This document shows, one piece after another, positions 1 through 8,160 of a DNA stretch of 14,540 nucleotides (position 1 is its first letter; every line of letters begins with the position of its first letter). Position numbers and translations under genes: made by a program. Under the pieces are notes generated by a model, which worked only from the letters and a program-made list of their open reading frames with translations, was not told the DNA's origin and did not search any database. The stretch lies in the NCBI GenBank assembly GCA_024196135.1, contig JAMQCK010000877.1:1-14540 (forward strand), read 5' to 3'. The DNA comes from Pleurotus ostreatus/Saccharomyces cerevisiae fusant. Taxonomy: Eukaryota > Opisthokonta.

Positions 1-359
1 GCGGTGGTGAGGAGTATGGCGCATGGGCTGGTGCAGAATTCGGCGTTGTTGCAGCCGGATAATACGTATAAGCAGCTTATGGGCGGGGCGGTGAGTGGTT
101 TTTTGCGTTCGTGGATCGTTAGGATGAGGCTGACGGTGCGACTGCAGGCGGTGAAGATTCATCCCGCGTCCGTACTGTGCGAGAAGAAGGTGCCAGCTAT
201 AATTTACGACGAGCTAGTATGTGGGATCTTCGCTGATAGGTCGTACCTGTGCTGACTGGTGGGCAGGTCTATACTAATCAGGTATATGCGCGGGGAGTGT
301 CGTCGGTGCCGCGGTCTGTGCTTGGGACTATCGGGACGATTAGCAGAAGATCTGCGTGA
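1..359 (+). CDS. DEAH/RHA-type RNA helicase, C-terminal end (5' partial)
   Basis: Only the last 83 residues are inside the window, as exons 1-90, 148-216 and 267-359 (stop TGA 357-359), with phase-0 introns of 57 nt (GTGAGT...CTGCAG) and 50 nt (GTATGT...GGGCAG). The spliced reading gives the C-terminal OB-fold region of DEAH-box helicases of the DHX29/36/57-like group: a segment containing IHPASVLCEKK, then IIYDELVYTNQVYARGVSSV, which matches the family pattern of 'IHPSSVL...KK...hhYpELV.T...+hR.hS.h'. This domain sits on the helicase core and helps hold single-stranded RNA. The catalytic motifs (Walker A, DEAH, motif VI) lie upstream, outside the window, so the exact subfamily cannot be called. 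The gene ends about 100 bp before copy A of the repeat begins and is convergent with the LRR-like gene of that copy. Family level is confident; the precise orthologue is not. Confidence 0.85.
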
Positions 360-662
360 TCTTCGTTGTGCGAAGTGTACATCCGTTAGGTCCATGCTGT
401 ACCATCTATTTGTGTGTATGCGGGCCTCTCCTGCAATGTTGCTAAACGAACTTGCTCTGAATGCGGCCACGCTCTCTTCAGACACTTTGACGTCCTATAG
501 TAAGTCTCGCTTCGGACGATAGGTTTCAACATCATAAGCTTTGGATTCAATGACTGCGCTACACTTCGACGACATTACAACAGGCTTGGGTTCGTAGAGT
601 ACATGAGTTAGAGGAGAAAGTCCGGTAAGCATACACAATGGGATAGACGGAAGTACATAGAA

Positions 663-1696
663 TCAAACATGGCGAAAGACATCCGGCACGCAGAAGGTGA
701 CGCCCAACGCAAGCGCCTCTGCGCGCGACTCGGCGTCGACCTTTGCCGCAGTTTCGACGTGGAGGGGAGCTTGAACTCCCTGCCAATGATGGCGCTGCCA
801 CAGTGCCGCGACGAGCAGGTCGACTTCCAACTTCTTGAGGCGCAAGCAGAGGCGCTGCAAGTTGGGAAAACAATGCGACTGCGGGCACATCAGAGCTTCG
901 AGGATATAGTCCTGGACCTTCGAGCTCGACTCTATCTCGAGAGAGACGAGACGGGCACCTCCCTCGTCCAATAGGTACTCTTTGAAAGCGTCCTTGTCGA
1001 TAAAGGAGAGATTGAGGCTGAGGTGAGTAAGTGCGCCCCTTGCGTTATGCAGGAATGCGAAGAGTGCGCGTTCCATGGACAGATCTGGCTTTCCAGGTAG
1101 GGAGACCCGGGCGCTGACCATGTTCGGTGCGTCCGCTGCAGTGATGAAAAGACCCAGTTGTTCTCGCGCTAAGTCGTTGACGATAGCCTCGCCGTTGACG
1201 ACGAACGAGACGAGGCCCCGTGAATCTACTTCGCGTGGAATGTGCAGCCCCGAGCACGATGTGAGGCTGTGCTGCACCGTGAAACCATAGGCAGTTATGC
1301 CTCTCGCCCGGAAGCGCTGGAACGCTCGAAGAATGCTTCCCACATTGGCCACTGGCACCTCGCGGTTCGTGAAAGATGCTGGGAATTGAGGAGAAAACCT
1401 CGCGACCGAGGTTGGATGTTGGACTGGTGACAATTGAGACGGACGGATGGCTGTTAAACACGAAGCATACCTGATTCCCGGGCCGGAAGCTTACTCTGGG
1501 CAGCCAAAATCTGCATTCGATTTTGCGCCTTGGTGAGACCCGGATTACGGCCGATATGGCTAAGTCGAGACAGTGCGCGTAAGCAAATGATATGGGGGAT
1601 GATGTAGTCAACTCACGCCTCTGATAATGTATAGTCGATCTTCCCGGGCAAACGACTCTTCTTCTGAGTCTGATTCTTCTTCTGAGCGCGTCCCAT
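663..1696 (-). CDS. LRR-like protein of unknown function, element copy A (309 aa)
   Basis: Three exons, complement of 1617-1696, 1471-1559 and 663-1423, with introns of 57 nt (GTGAGT...TTAG) and 47 nt (GTATGC...CCAG). The family is not recognised. The N-terminus is basic (MGRAQKK..., several KK/KR pairs in residues 1-20). The C-terminal half has leucine-rich strand-like segments (THLSLNL near residue 189, LVSLEIE near 215, LQRLCLRLKKLEVD near 245), resembling the LRR part of basidiomycete F-box proteins, but no F-box is visible. The model is supported by copy B: the same exon and intron lengths, no gaps, and mostly synonymous changes in exons 1-2 (10 of 15 counted by hand). Over the long third-exon reading frame I count 25 amino-acid differences in 256. 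The start follows a TATA-like box by about 75 bp. Its 3' end faces the helicase gene. Function is unknown; a cargo gene of the repeat or a duplicated F-box-like relic are both possible. Confidence 0.65.
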
Positions 1697-1747
1697 TCTG
1701 AATGCGAGTTTCTGTTGTTACTGATAGATGGAGTGGGTAGTCGGTGA

Positions 1748-2160
1748 TGTCGATGAACCCCATCGCACTCTTATATGCGAGCTTGCTTTTTGACGAGGCG
1801 CTGCCCGACGACACAAATTCCCATGTAGCTTCATGGCACACGACGACCCGCAGTACAGGAAGGTCAAAAAGGACGAATGCAGCGGGCAGAACCTGCAGGT
1901 AAGCGCCCAAGGGGAATCTCCATTCGAAGGCACCTTTGTGTCGTCGTCGCAATGTCGATGCTTCTGGGGCGCCACGAGGATACAGCCTTATTGTGACAGA
2001 AGCTGTTCATAGCATGCCGGCCGCGCAAGGAGGGCGGAGGCTCCGAGCCAGGAGAACTTACATCAAGCCGCATGGCTTCGATGGTCCAAGCTTAGTTGCC
2101 CGATTTTCTATAGCTGCTGTTCACTGTCGGGTAACTGTGGTGAAGGCTGTGACAGAGCAT
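1748..2160 (-). other. Conserved upstream leader of element copy A, coding status unresolved
   Basis: This stretch lies 5' of the LRR-like gene. Its first ~170 nt are nearly identical to about 10230-10397 in copy B; similarity then falls away. One minus-strand frame stays open in both copies, and a plus-strand frame starting at 1748 (MSMNPIALLYA...) is also open in both, ending at a donor-like CTGCAG/GTAAG at 1896-1900. Differences in those frames are largely non-synonymous, and the two putative starts lie only about 50 bp apart. I therefore treat it as promoter/leader rather than a second gene, without certainty. Confidence 0.4.
1770..1775 (-). promoter_or_regulatory. TATA-like box of LRR-like gene, copy A
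   Basis: TATAAG on the minus strand (context GCATATAAGAGTG), about 75 bp upstream of the proposed ATG at 1696. It lies in the most conserved non-exonic block shared with copy B, where the equivalent motif sits about 80 bp before its ATG. Promoter function is inferred from position and conservation only. Confidence 0.4.
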
Positions 2161-3061
2161 ATGGGCTCCGAACGACGTTGAATTGACCACGCCCGACTCA
2201 CCTGCGGACTTGAAGACCAAGAAGGCATTGTGCACAGCCGACAACTCGGGGCGCAGCCACGAGGGTCACAAATCCAAAGGAGCAGAACGAACTTGCCAAA
2301 TGGGTTATGTCGACTGGCGGCCCGGCTACCCGCCACAGCTGCATATAAAGGACGGCCTGTGCGTTCTTCGAACCATCATATGCGGATTTACCACCCAACT
2401 GGCTACTAGGATAACGTCGGATATGGCCTCCTCTCGGCAGGCGCATGCGGCTGTTCATCTCGTATGGCAGTTGTGCGCGCTTGCTAGGTTTGAAAGGGGT
2501 TCTGCCAGCTGTGCGACGCGATAATGGTAGATGGGCCGCCGCTGCCGTCGTTGCCTTGGTCGTTGGGTAGGCGGCTAAGCCAACGATGACGAGCCCCGTC
2601 ATCGTTTGGGCCCTCGAGCGTCGCGTGTCATCACACACCTCGATGGGTGGGTGGTTGTCCACCGCGAGCGAGTTCGTGGCGTCGTTGAAGCCGTCTGTCA
2701 CTATCACTATGGCGAGAGAGACCAGACGGCGGAGACGTTACGCGCTCGCTCGCTGTCACCATCGTACACCTCCGCTGATACCACTCGCTGCAAGGCCGGG
2801 GGCAGAGGGGGTGTATGACGTGTGGCACCTTGTGCCCGGTACAGTATACGTGGTCGTTCGAGGCATATCCTAGTAGTTGTCTGTCGACGACATTCAATGA
2901 ACGGATCCCTGCCTCCGCGATTATGCTATGCTTGCCGGCAATTTTTGGAACCTTTCCATGTCCTCGACAGGGCTTCCGATGCTTCGCATCGTCTTACTGA
3001 CTTGTCATACAGGTCCACACCTTGTTCTCTCTAACACGGAGAACGCCGTCGGGTCGCAACG

Positions 3062-3500
3062 CCAACTGGCTGCCATGACTAGTCGCCGGATGATACTCCC
3101 CCTCGAGCAAGGCTTGCGGCATATCTCTTCATGCGGATAGTCAGCGGTCTTGTGGCGTTTCTTGTGCGCGGTCGACGTCCTTGCGCACGGCGAAGCTGGT
3201 AGATGTGGTCGCACCGGTTGTCGCTGCTGAGGCTGCCGGCTAGGCAGTTTCCTCAGTGATGGCGAGACCCATCAGCGCTCGGGGCCCATTGTGCGTCTGC
3301 CACGCTTGCTCTTTAGCTCGCGAACACCACGATGGGCTGGCTTGCGACCGCGGGCGGACGCGCGGCGCCGTCGAGGCTGCTTGCTACCTTCTTCGAAGTA
3401 GTTGGCTAGCGGAGGCGTGGCGTGGACGCTCGCTGCCACGGTCGTGCGGTGTCGTCCTTGCTTTCGGGCGGACGGCGGCACCGCGCGATTCGTGGCGTTG
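3062..3500 (-). repeat. Extra repeat unit present in copy A, absent from copy B
   Basis: The segment is flanked by imperfect direct repeats sharing ACTGG-Y-TGC (3056-3074 and 3494-3512). Copy B has a single hybrid of these at about 9091-9113. This fits loss of one unit from copy B by recombination between the short repeats, or a gain in copy A. It is the most diverged unit: its CTCGAGGGCCC core reads CGAGCGC-like around GGGGCCC at 3281-3287. Confidence 0.65.
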
Positions 3501-3747
3501 ACTGGTTGCGGCATACTCGTCGCACCCTGTTGATATCGGCGACGGTCTTGAGGACGCGTTCAGCGCTTGCGCATGGATTCTTCGGACACGCGTCCAACCG
3601 GCTACCTGGATAACGTCGGATGGACCCCTCAAGGCAGAAGCGCGCGATCGTCCGTCTCGTGCGGATGGCCGGGCGTGTGTGCTATGCTCGAAAGGGAATT
3701 GCACAGCGCGACGCGTTAATGGTAGATGGGTCGCCTCTGCCGTCGTT

Positions 3748-3801
3748 GCCGGGGCTGCCGGATAGGCAGTCAGCGCCGCGGCTGCCAGATAAGCAGTCAC
3801 C
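3748..3801 (+). repeat. Tandem duplication of 27 bp inside a repeat unit
   Basis: Two adjacent 27-bp copies (3748-3774 and 3775-3801), each built on GGCTGCC-GATA-GCAGTCA, differ at a few positions. The equivalent unit in copy B (about 8816-8850) has one copy only, so this is a local duplication within the loop of the unit's inverted repeat. Confidence 0.7.
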
Positions 3802-4510
3802 GCCAACGACGGCGAGACCCTGCCCGGGCCCTCGAGCGTAGCGTGTTAGTTCACACACCTCGATCGGTGGACGTGTGTCCGACCCTAGTAGCTGGGCGTC
3901 TTCGCGGGCGTTCGGCGAACGGGAAAGGTCTAAGTGGTTTTGCTTGCCCTTGTTGGAATTAACGACCATCTCAGAATTTTCGCCGGGTCCTTTGTGACCT
4001 TCGTCTTCGGACATCCCGCCCAACTGGCTACCAGGATAACGTCGGATATGGCCTCCTCTTGGCGGGCGCGTGCGGCTGTCGGTCTTGTACGGCGATCGTC
4101 CATTTTGCATGGCGGTCGCCTGTCTCGGACGGCAGTCGTGTGCGCCTGCTAGGTTTGAAAGGGGTTCTGCCAGCTGTGCGACGCGATAATGGTAGATGGG
4201 CCGCCGCCGCCGTCGTTGCCTTGGTCGCTGGATAGGCGGTCAAGCCAACGACGGCGAGCCCCGTCATCGTTCGGGCCCTCGAGCGTCGCGTGTTATCACA
4301 CACCTCGATGGGTGGGCGGGTGTCCATGGCGGGCGGGGGCGCGACGTCGATGAGGTTGCTATGCTACTACTGCTATATACCGCGAGTGGTAGGGCAGTGG
4401 AGGCGTTGCGTGCTCGCTCGCTGCTGCGGTCGCACGTCGCCGATGATGCTTTTCGAGGCTGAGGTGGCGTACGGTCCGAGGCGCAGAAGACGGACAGTTT
4501 TTGGGACCTA

Positions 4511-4530
4511 TACATGCTTTTGTGCATGTA
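4511..4530. other. Short hairpin at the inner edge of copy A
   Basis: TACATGC and GCATGTA form a perfect 7-bp inverted repeat with a 6-nt loop (TTTTGT). It lies at the point where similarity to copy B fades, about 160 bp beyond the RPAP3-like stop codon. It could belong to the 3' flank of that gene or mark the end of the element. No function is claimed. Confidence 0.3.
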
Positions 4531-4688
4531 GACGCTTTCGCTCTTGATGACTATCTGCCTCCATGTTAGAAATCTCTCCAAGGCCATGCATTGTTTGCCA
4601 ACTAACCTATATAGCTTACATCCGGCGTTCGTCGTACATACACCACATGTTCACCTACATACCTCGAACATACGTACTCATACATCCT

Positions 4689-5965
4689 CTACAAAACCGA
4701 CTTCCACGGCCTCACCCTCGCCGCGTCACCCAACGTTTCGCACAATCTCCTCACGACGCCCCTCTCCTGCTCGCTGAGGAATAATAACACCATGCTGATG
4801 CGCGAGACCTTGCTCAGGCCATCGAGATATGATAGGACTTTTGGGGCCGCGTCGGGGTTGTTGGGGAGTACGTCCAAAAAGGTCTGCAACATCGATAGCA
4901 AAATGGGCGGCTCGAGATTGGACTGGAATAGAGCGGGCAAGATGGATGAGTCAACGTATTTCTGTATGACGAGTGTCGTGAGCCATTAGATCATCGAGCT
5001 TAAGGATGACTGTACTCACAGTCAAGTACGTCCACCTTTGCTCTGCGTTCCCTGCAAACTGCATCGCGCGCGTAAAGTCGTGCAGCGACTTCGGAGGCGC
5101 AGTAAGGTAGGCGTTCGCCGCGGCACTCTGAGGAGCCGGTGCAGGAGCGGGAGGCGCGTCCTCCTCCTCGGGCAGCGGAAACCTGGTCTTGGGCGCGATC
5201 CGCGAGTGCTTCCCGTCTACGCGATACAGCCCGCCGCCGACCTTGCTCTGCTTGAACGCGTCCCGGTTCTGCTTTGCGTCCTGGAACGACGGAGAAGCCT
5301 TGCTTGACGATGATGATGCCTTATCCGCTGACGAGGACGCCGCCCCGGACGTGTCGCTCGCAGCCGGCTTCGCGGAACGCGGCGGCCCATCGTCCACCAC
5401 CTCGATCGGCACTCTTCTCCTCGGAGGCTTGCCTGCAGACTGGTAAGGTGTCAGTAAAAGCCCGGGCAAACATCACATACAGACGCACATGCGTCCCCTC
5501 TTTCGTGACCTTCTCGATCTTTGCTAATTCTTGCTTGACCGCGTCGTTATTGGGTTCCCTCTTCAGCGCAGCTTTCAAGTCTGCAGAACCCCGTCAGTCA
5601 CCATAGATGCCGGATCAGCGCCCATCGTACCTTGGATCGCATCCTCAAGCTTCCCAATCCCCTGCCTGGCTTGTCCTCTTCGGAACAAGGCCTTCACATT
5701 CTGAGGGTCGATCGCCAGAGTCGAAGTGCAGTCCCTCTCCGCATCTTCTAGCCTGCAGAGATGAGTCAGTAACGCACACAGAGGTCGTGCTAGTGCGAAC
5801 GTACTTGCCTAGCTTGAGATATGCAGCCGCGCGGTTCAGGAAGAAAGTCGGATCGTGCTTGTTCGCAAGTACAGCTTCGGTGTAATGGCCCACCGCCGCG
5901 ACATAATCGCCCGACTTGAATGCCGTGTTCCCCTTCTCCTTCGCTGCTTGTGCCTTCGACGCCAT
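4689..5965 (-). CDS. RPAP3: RPAP3-like R2TP cochaperone (TPR + RPAP3_C), 355 aa
   Basis: Five exons, complement of 5805-5965, 5631-5752, 5489-5580, 5020-5439 and 4689-4961, with introns of 52, 50, 49 and 58 nt; phases agree throughout. Residues ~1-120 form a TPR domain with the Hsp90-tail carboxylate-clamp residues K9, N13 (KEKGN), N44 (FLNRAAAY), K74 and R78 (KALFRRG). Residues ~125-235 are a low-complexity Ser/Ala/Pro linker containing the RRVPIEVVDD motif. Residues ~240-345 match the RPAP3 C-terminal domain (SLHDFTRAMQF, WTYLTKYVDSSILPALFQSN, SKVSRISMVLLFLSEQE). In RPAP3 this domain binds RUVBL1/2, and the protein links Hsp90 to assembly of RNA polymerases, snoRNPs and PIKKs. It has one TPR domain where animal RPAP3 has two. 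It is divergent from the GH43 gene, and copy A starts ~150 bp past its stop. Confidence 0.93.
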
Positions 5966-6496
5966 GTCCGATGTGTTGAGGTCTTCGTGTCGATCTGAAC
6001 GCGCTATGGGATGGTGATGGAAAGTGGGAAAAAGAGGCGACCACGTGCTATCGCGCATCACGCGCGCCGGACGCGCCTTTGTTCCCGCAACCATCAAGGC
6101 ACGCTCATTATGGACGGCCCGTCCGCTCTTTCCTCGATGCTCACCTGTACACCGTCCGCACGCCTGTTTTCATGAGGACCGCATGGTTCCTCGGTCTCAA
6201 TGACCATCTCTCAGGCTTGATAATGGTCTTGTGCCCTCCCCGACTCCGTCATAGACGTATGTTGAGAAATCGATGTCCGGTCCCCCGCCCCAGGGCCGAG
6301 CCCGTATGCCCTTCCTCCCAACTTCCTGACGACCGATGTCAACGAGACCGCGCCGCTCGTCTAATTCTCGGAATGAGCGGGGTACAAAAGCCCGCGCCGC
6401 ACAGCGCGAAGCCCAGCCTTGCTCCTTCTCCTTCCTGTACTCGTCCCTCCCCGAACTGAACTCCACTCATCCGGCGTCGCTCGTTCTGCTGGCAAA
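5966..6496. promoter_or_regulatory. Divergent intergenic region between RPAP3-like and GH43 genes
   Basis: 531 bp separate the two start codons, so both promoters must lie here. No gene is seen. An E-box-type CACGTG lies at 6042-6047, about 80 bp upstream of the RPAP3-like ATG. There is no clear TATA box for either gene. The stretch before the GH43 ATG is C/T-rich (about 6410-6490), as is common for fungal 5' leaders. Confidence 0.5.
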
Positions 6497-7914
6497 ATGC
6501 TGTCCTCGCTTATGTCTCTTCTCGCCATCGCCGTCGTGGGCACGTCCGCTGCGTATGTCGGCCCGGGCGTTGTAACGGGCGACACCGCCGTGCACGACCC
6601 GACGATGTGCAAGGACTCGAGCGGGACGTACTTTGTCTTCTGTATGTGTATGGAATTCTCGTATTGGCACAGTAGACTGAATGATAGAAAGCTACTGCGC
6701 CGGGCATCCAGATCATCACCTCGACGGACAGGACGGCGTGGACCAACGCTGGTCTCGTCTTCCCTGACGGAAGCGCGACTTGGACTGATGAGTACACCGG
6801 GGAATCGAACGGGTGCGTGTACCTGCTCCATCGTCAGTGTACATCGGTCTTACTATATATCCAGCAACCTTTGGGCGCCCGAGTGCTACTACGATGGCTC
6901 GCAGTTCTACCTGTACTATGCTGCCTCGAGCTTCGGCTCGCAGAAGGTAATGTCATTTGTCGTACTCAAGAAGACAGAAGTTCACACTCCATTCAGTCCG
7001 CGATCTTCCTCGCGACTTCGTCAACTGGCAAATCCGGGAGTTGGGTCGATCACGGCGAGGTCATCGCCAGCAAGTCCGGCGACCCCTACAACGTGAGTTA
7101 CCAACCACCTCTTCTTCCTTTTGAATTGACATGCATGTCTCTTAGGCTATTGACCCCAAGTATGTCATGACCCTATTCCCCTCCTCCTACCACTGACAAC
7201 GTCCGCCTCGTAGCCTCTTCATCGGTGCGCTTTCCTCTTCCATCCCTATACCTCCTCCCTAATATAACTCGCGCAGACGGCTCCACCTGGTACTTCACCT
7301 TCGGCTCCTTCTGGAACGGCATCTACGGCATGGCCGTCAGCCCCAGCAGCGGCCTCGCCGACGGCTCCTCGCCCGCCAACCTCGCCGCGCGCCCCAACAA
7401 CGGCGGCGCGCTCGAGGCGTCCTCGGTCTTCAAGTACGGCGACTCGTACTATCTGTTTACGAGCTGGGACAAGTGCTGCTCGGGTGAGTGCTCGATCGAT
7501 CGTCCATTCTCTTCTACCCAACCCTTCTTATCCACGTATTCCTCATCGACCCTCCCCATCCGCTCACCAACTAACCCTCCCTTCCAGGCACCTCCTCCAC
7601 CTACAACATCCGCGTCGGGCGTGCTTCCTCCGCCGCGGGCCCCTACACCGACGCGGACGGCGTCGCGCTCACCTCCGGCGGCGGCACGCTCGTCCTCGAG
7701 ACGCACGACCAGATCTTCGGCCCCGGCGGGCAGGACGTGTGGGAGGACGACGATGGCCCGATTCTGGTGTATCGTGAGTGTTTGCGCTGGGACTTATCTC
7801 TTGAGTTCTAGCAGGGCTCACGCTTACCTATCTACAGACTACTACACCGACGCCGGCAGTTTCCTTGGGATCAACCGTCTCGACTTCTCGTCGGGCTGGC
7901 CAGTGGTGGCTTGA
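6497..7914 (+). CDS. Secreted GH43 arabinan endo-1,5-alpha-L-arabinanase, 312 aa
   Basis: Nine exons: 6497-6641, 6692-6812, 6865-6946, 6997-7092, 7146-7159, 7214-7224, 7277-7483, 7588-7773 and 7838-7914. Introns are 50-64 nt except a 104-nt intron 7; all phases agree. The ATG is followed by a signal peptide (MLSSLMSLLAIAVVGTSAA, cleavage near residue 19), so the enzyme is exported. Glycoside hydrolase family 43 five-bladed propeller motifs are present in order: HDP with D34 (general base), SNGNLWAPECYYDG, AIDPN with D151 (pKa modulator), FTFGSFWNGI and GALEASSVF with E203 (general acid), then YYLFTSWDKCC. These predict hydrolysis of alpha-1,5-linked arabinan in pectin side chains. Length fits single-domain family members; no carbohydrate-binding module is seen. 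Two successive micro-exons (14 and 11 nt) encode the D151 region. Substrate is inferred from family motifs. Confidence 0.95.
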
Positions 7915-8149
7915 AGGTCTCCATTGATACGAGGAACACTCATTATAAGAACACAACGAGATAAGGAGAACTAGGTAGGTAGTGTATGTACAAGTCTTGC
8001 GCAGGGAATCCAGTCGCGAATACACGGGAAACGCTGGATGCGAGCTACAGTTCGAATGAGCACGTCCGTAAGTAGAATATTCACGGTGCGGGGCTTTGGC
8101 AGTCTTATAGCAAGGCGGAGAATGTACATTTTCGAGGAGTAATCAGCAA
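7915..8149. other. 3' flank of the GH43 gene, no gene seen
   Basis: This ~235-bp spacer runs from the GH43 stop codon to the inner edge of copy B. I see no conserved coding frame, tRNA or clear terminator. It presumably contains the GH43 3' UTR and polyadenylation site. Confidence 0.5.
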
Positions 8150-8160
8150 TCTGCTGCAAG

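Larger units (their letters stand above)
2385..4430 (-). repeat. Array of four degenerate ~0.4-kb repeat units in copy A
   Basis: Four related units lie at about 2385-2760, 3062-3500, 3575-3990 and 4000-4430. Each carries the same landmarks on the minus strand: CATCGAGGTGTGTGA, ACACGCGACG, CTCGAGGGCCC (plus-strand positions 2608-2618, 3826-3836 and 4273-4283; degenerate near 3281), a GCCGTCGTTG...CAACGACGGC inverted pair, CCCATCTACCATTA, and GACGTTATCC...GTAGCC. Unit boundaries are approximate. No convincing gene is seen in this 2-kb stretch; the short open frames follow the repeat and differ between units. Confidence 0.8.
458..4535 (-). repeat. Copy A of a ~4-kb repeated element (inverted relative to copy B)
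   Basis: The reverse complement of this stretch aligns almost end to end with about 8150-11688. Shared landmarks in order are GGTCCCA near the inner edge, the repeat-unit array, a block near the GGATCC at 2902, the leader with ATATAAGAG, the complete three-exon LRR-like gene, and GCCGCATTCA near the outer edge (458-467). Inside the gene the copies align without gaps. Copy A is longer because it holds one extra ~440-bp unit (about 3062-3500). I recognise no terminal inverted repeat, LTR, target-site duplication or transposition enzyme. Whether this is a non-autonomous mobile element or a segmental duplication is open. Confidence 0.85.

Noticed and set aside
1748..1900. Second, divergent gene starting MSMNPIALLYA in copy A and MNPYRTLLYA in copy B
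   Set aside because: Open in both copies with a conserved donor, but differences are mostly non-synonymous. The next exon hits stops soon in every consistent phase, and the start would lie ~50 bp from the LRR-like start. Kept only as an open question.
2385..4430. CRISPR-like or satellite array
   Set aside because: Units are ~0.4 kb, few and strongly diverged, without short identical repeats separated by unique spacers, and the genome is fungal.
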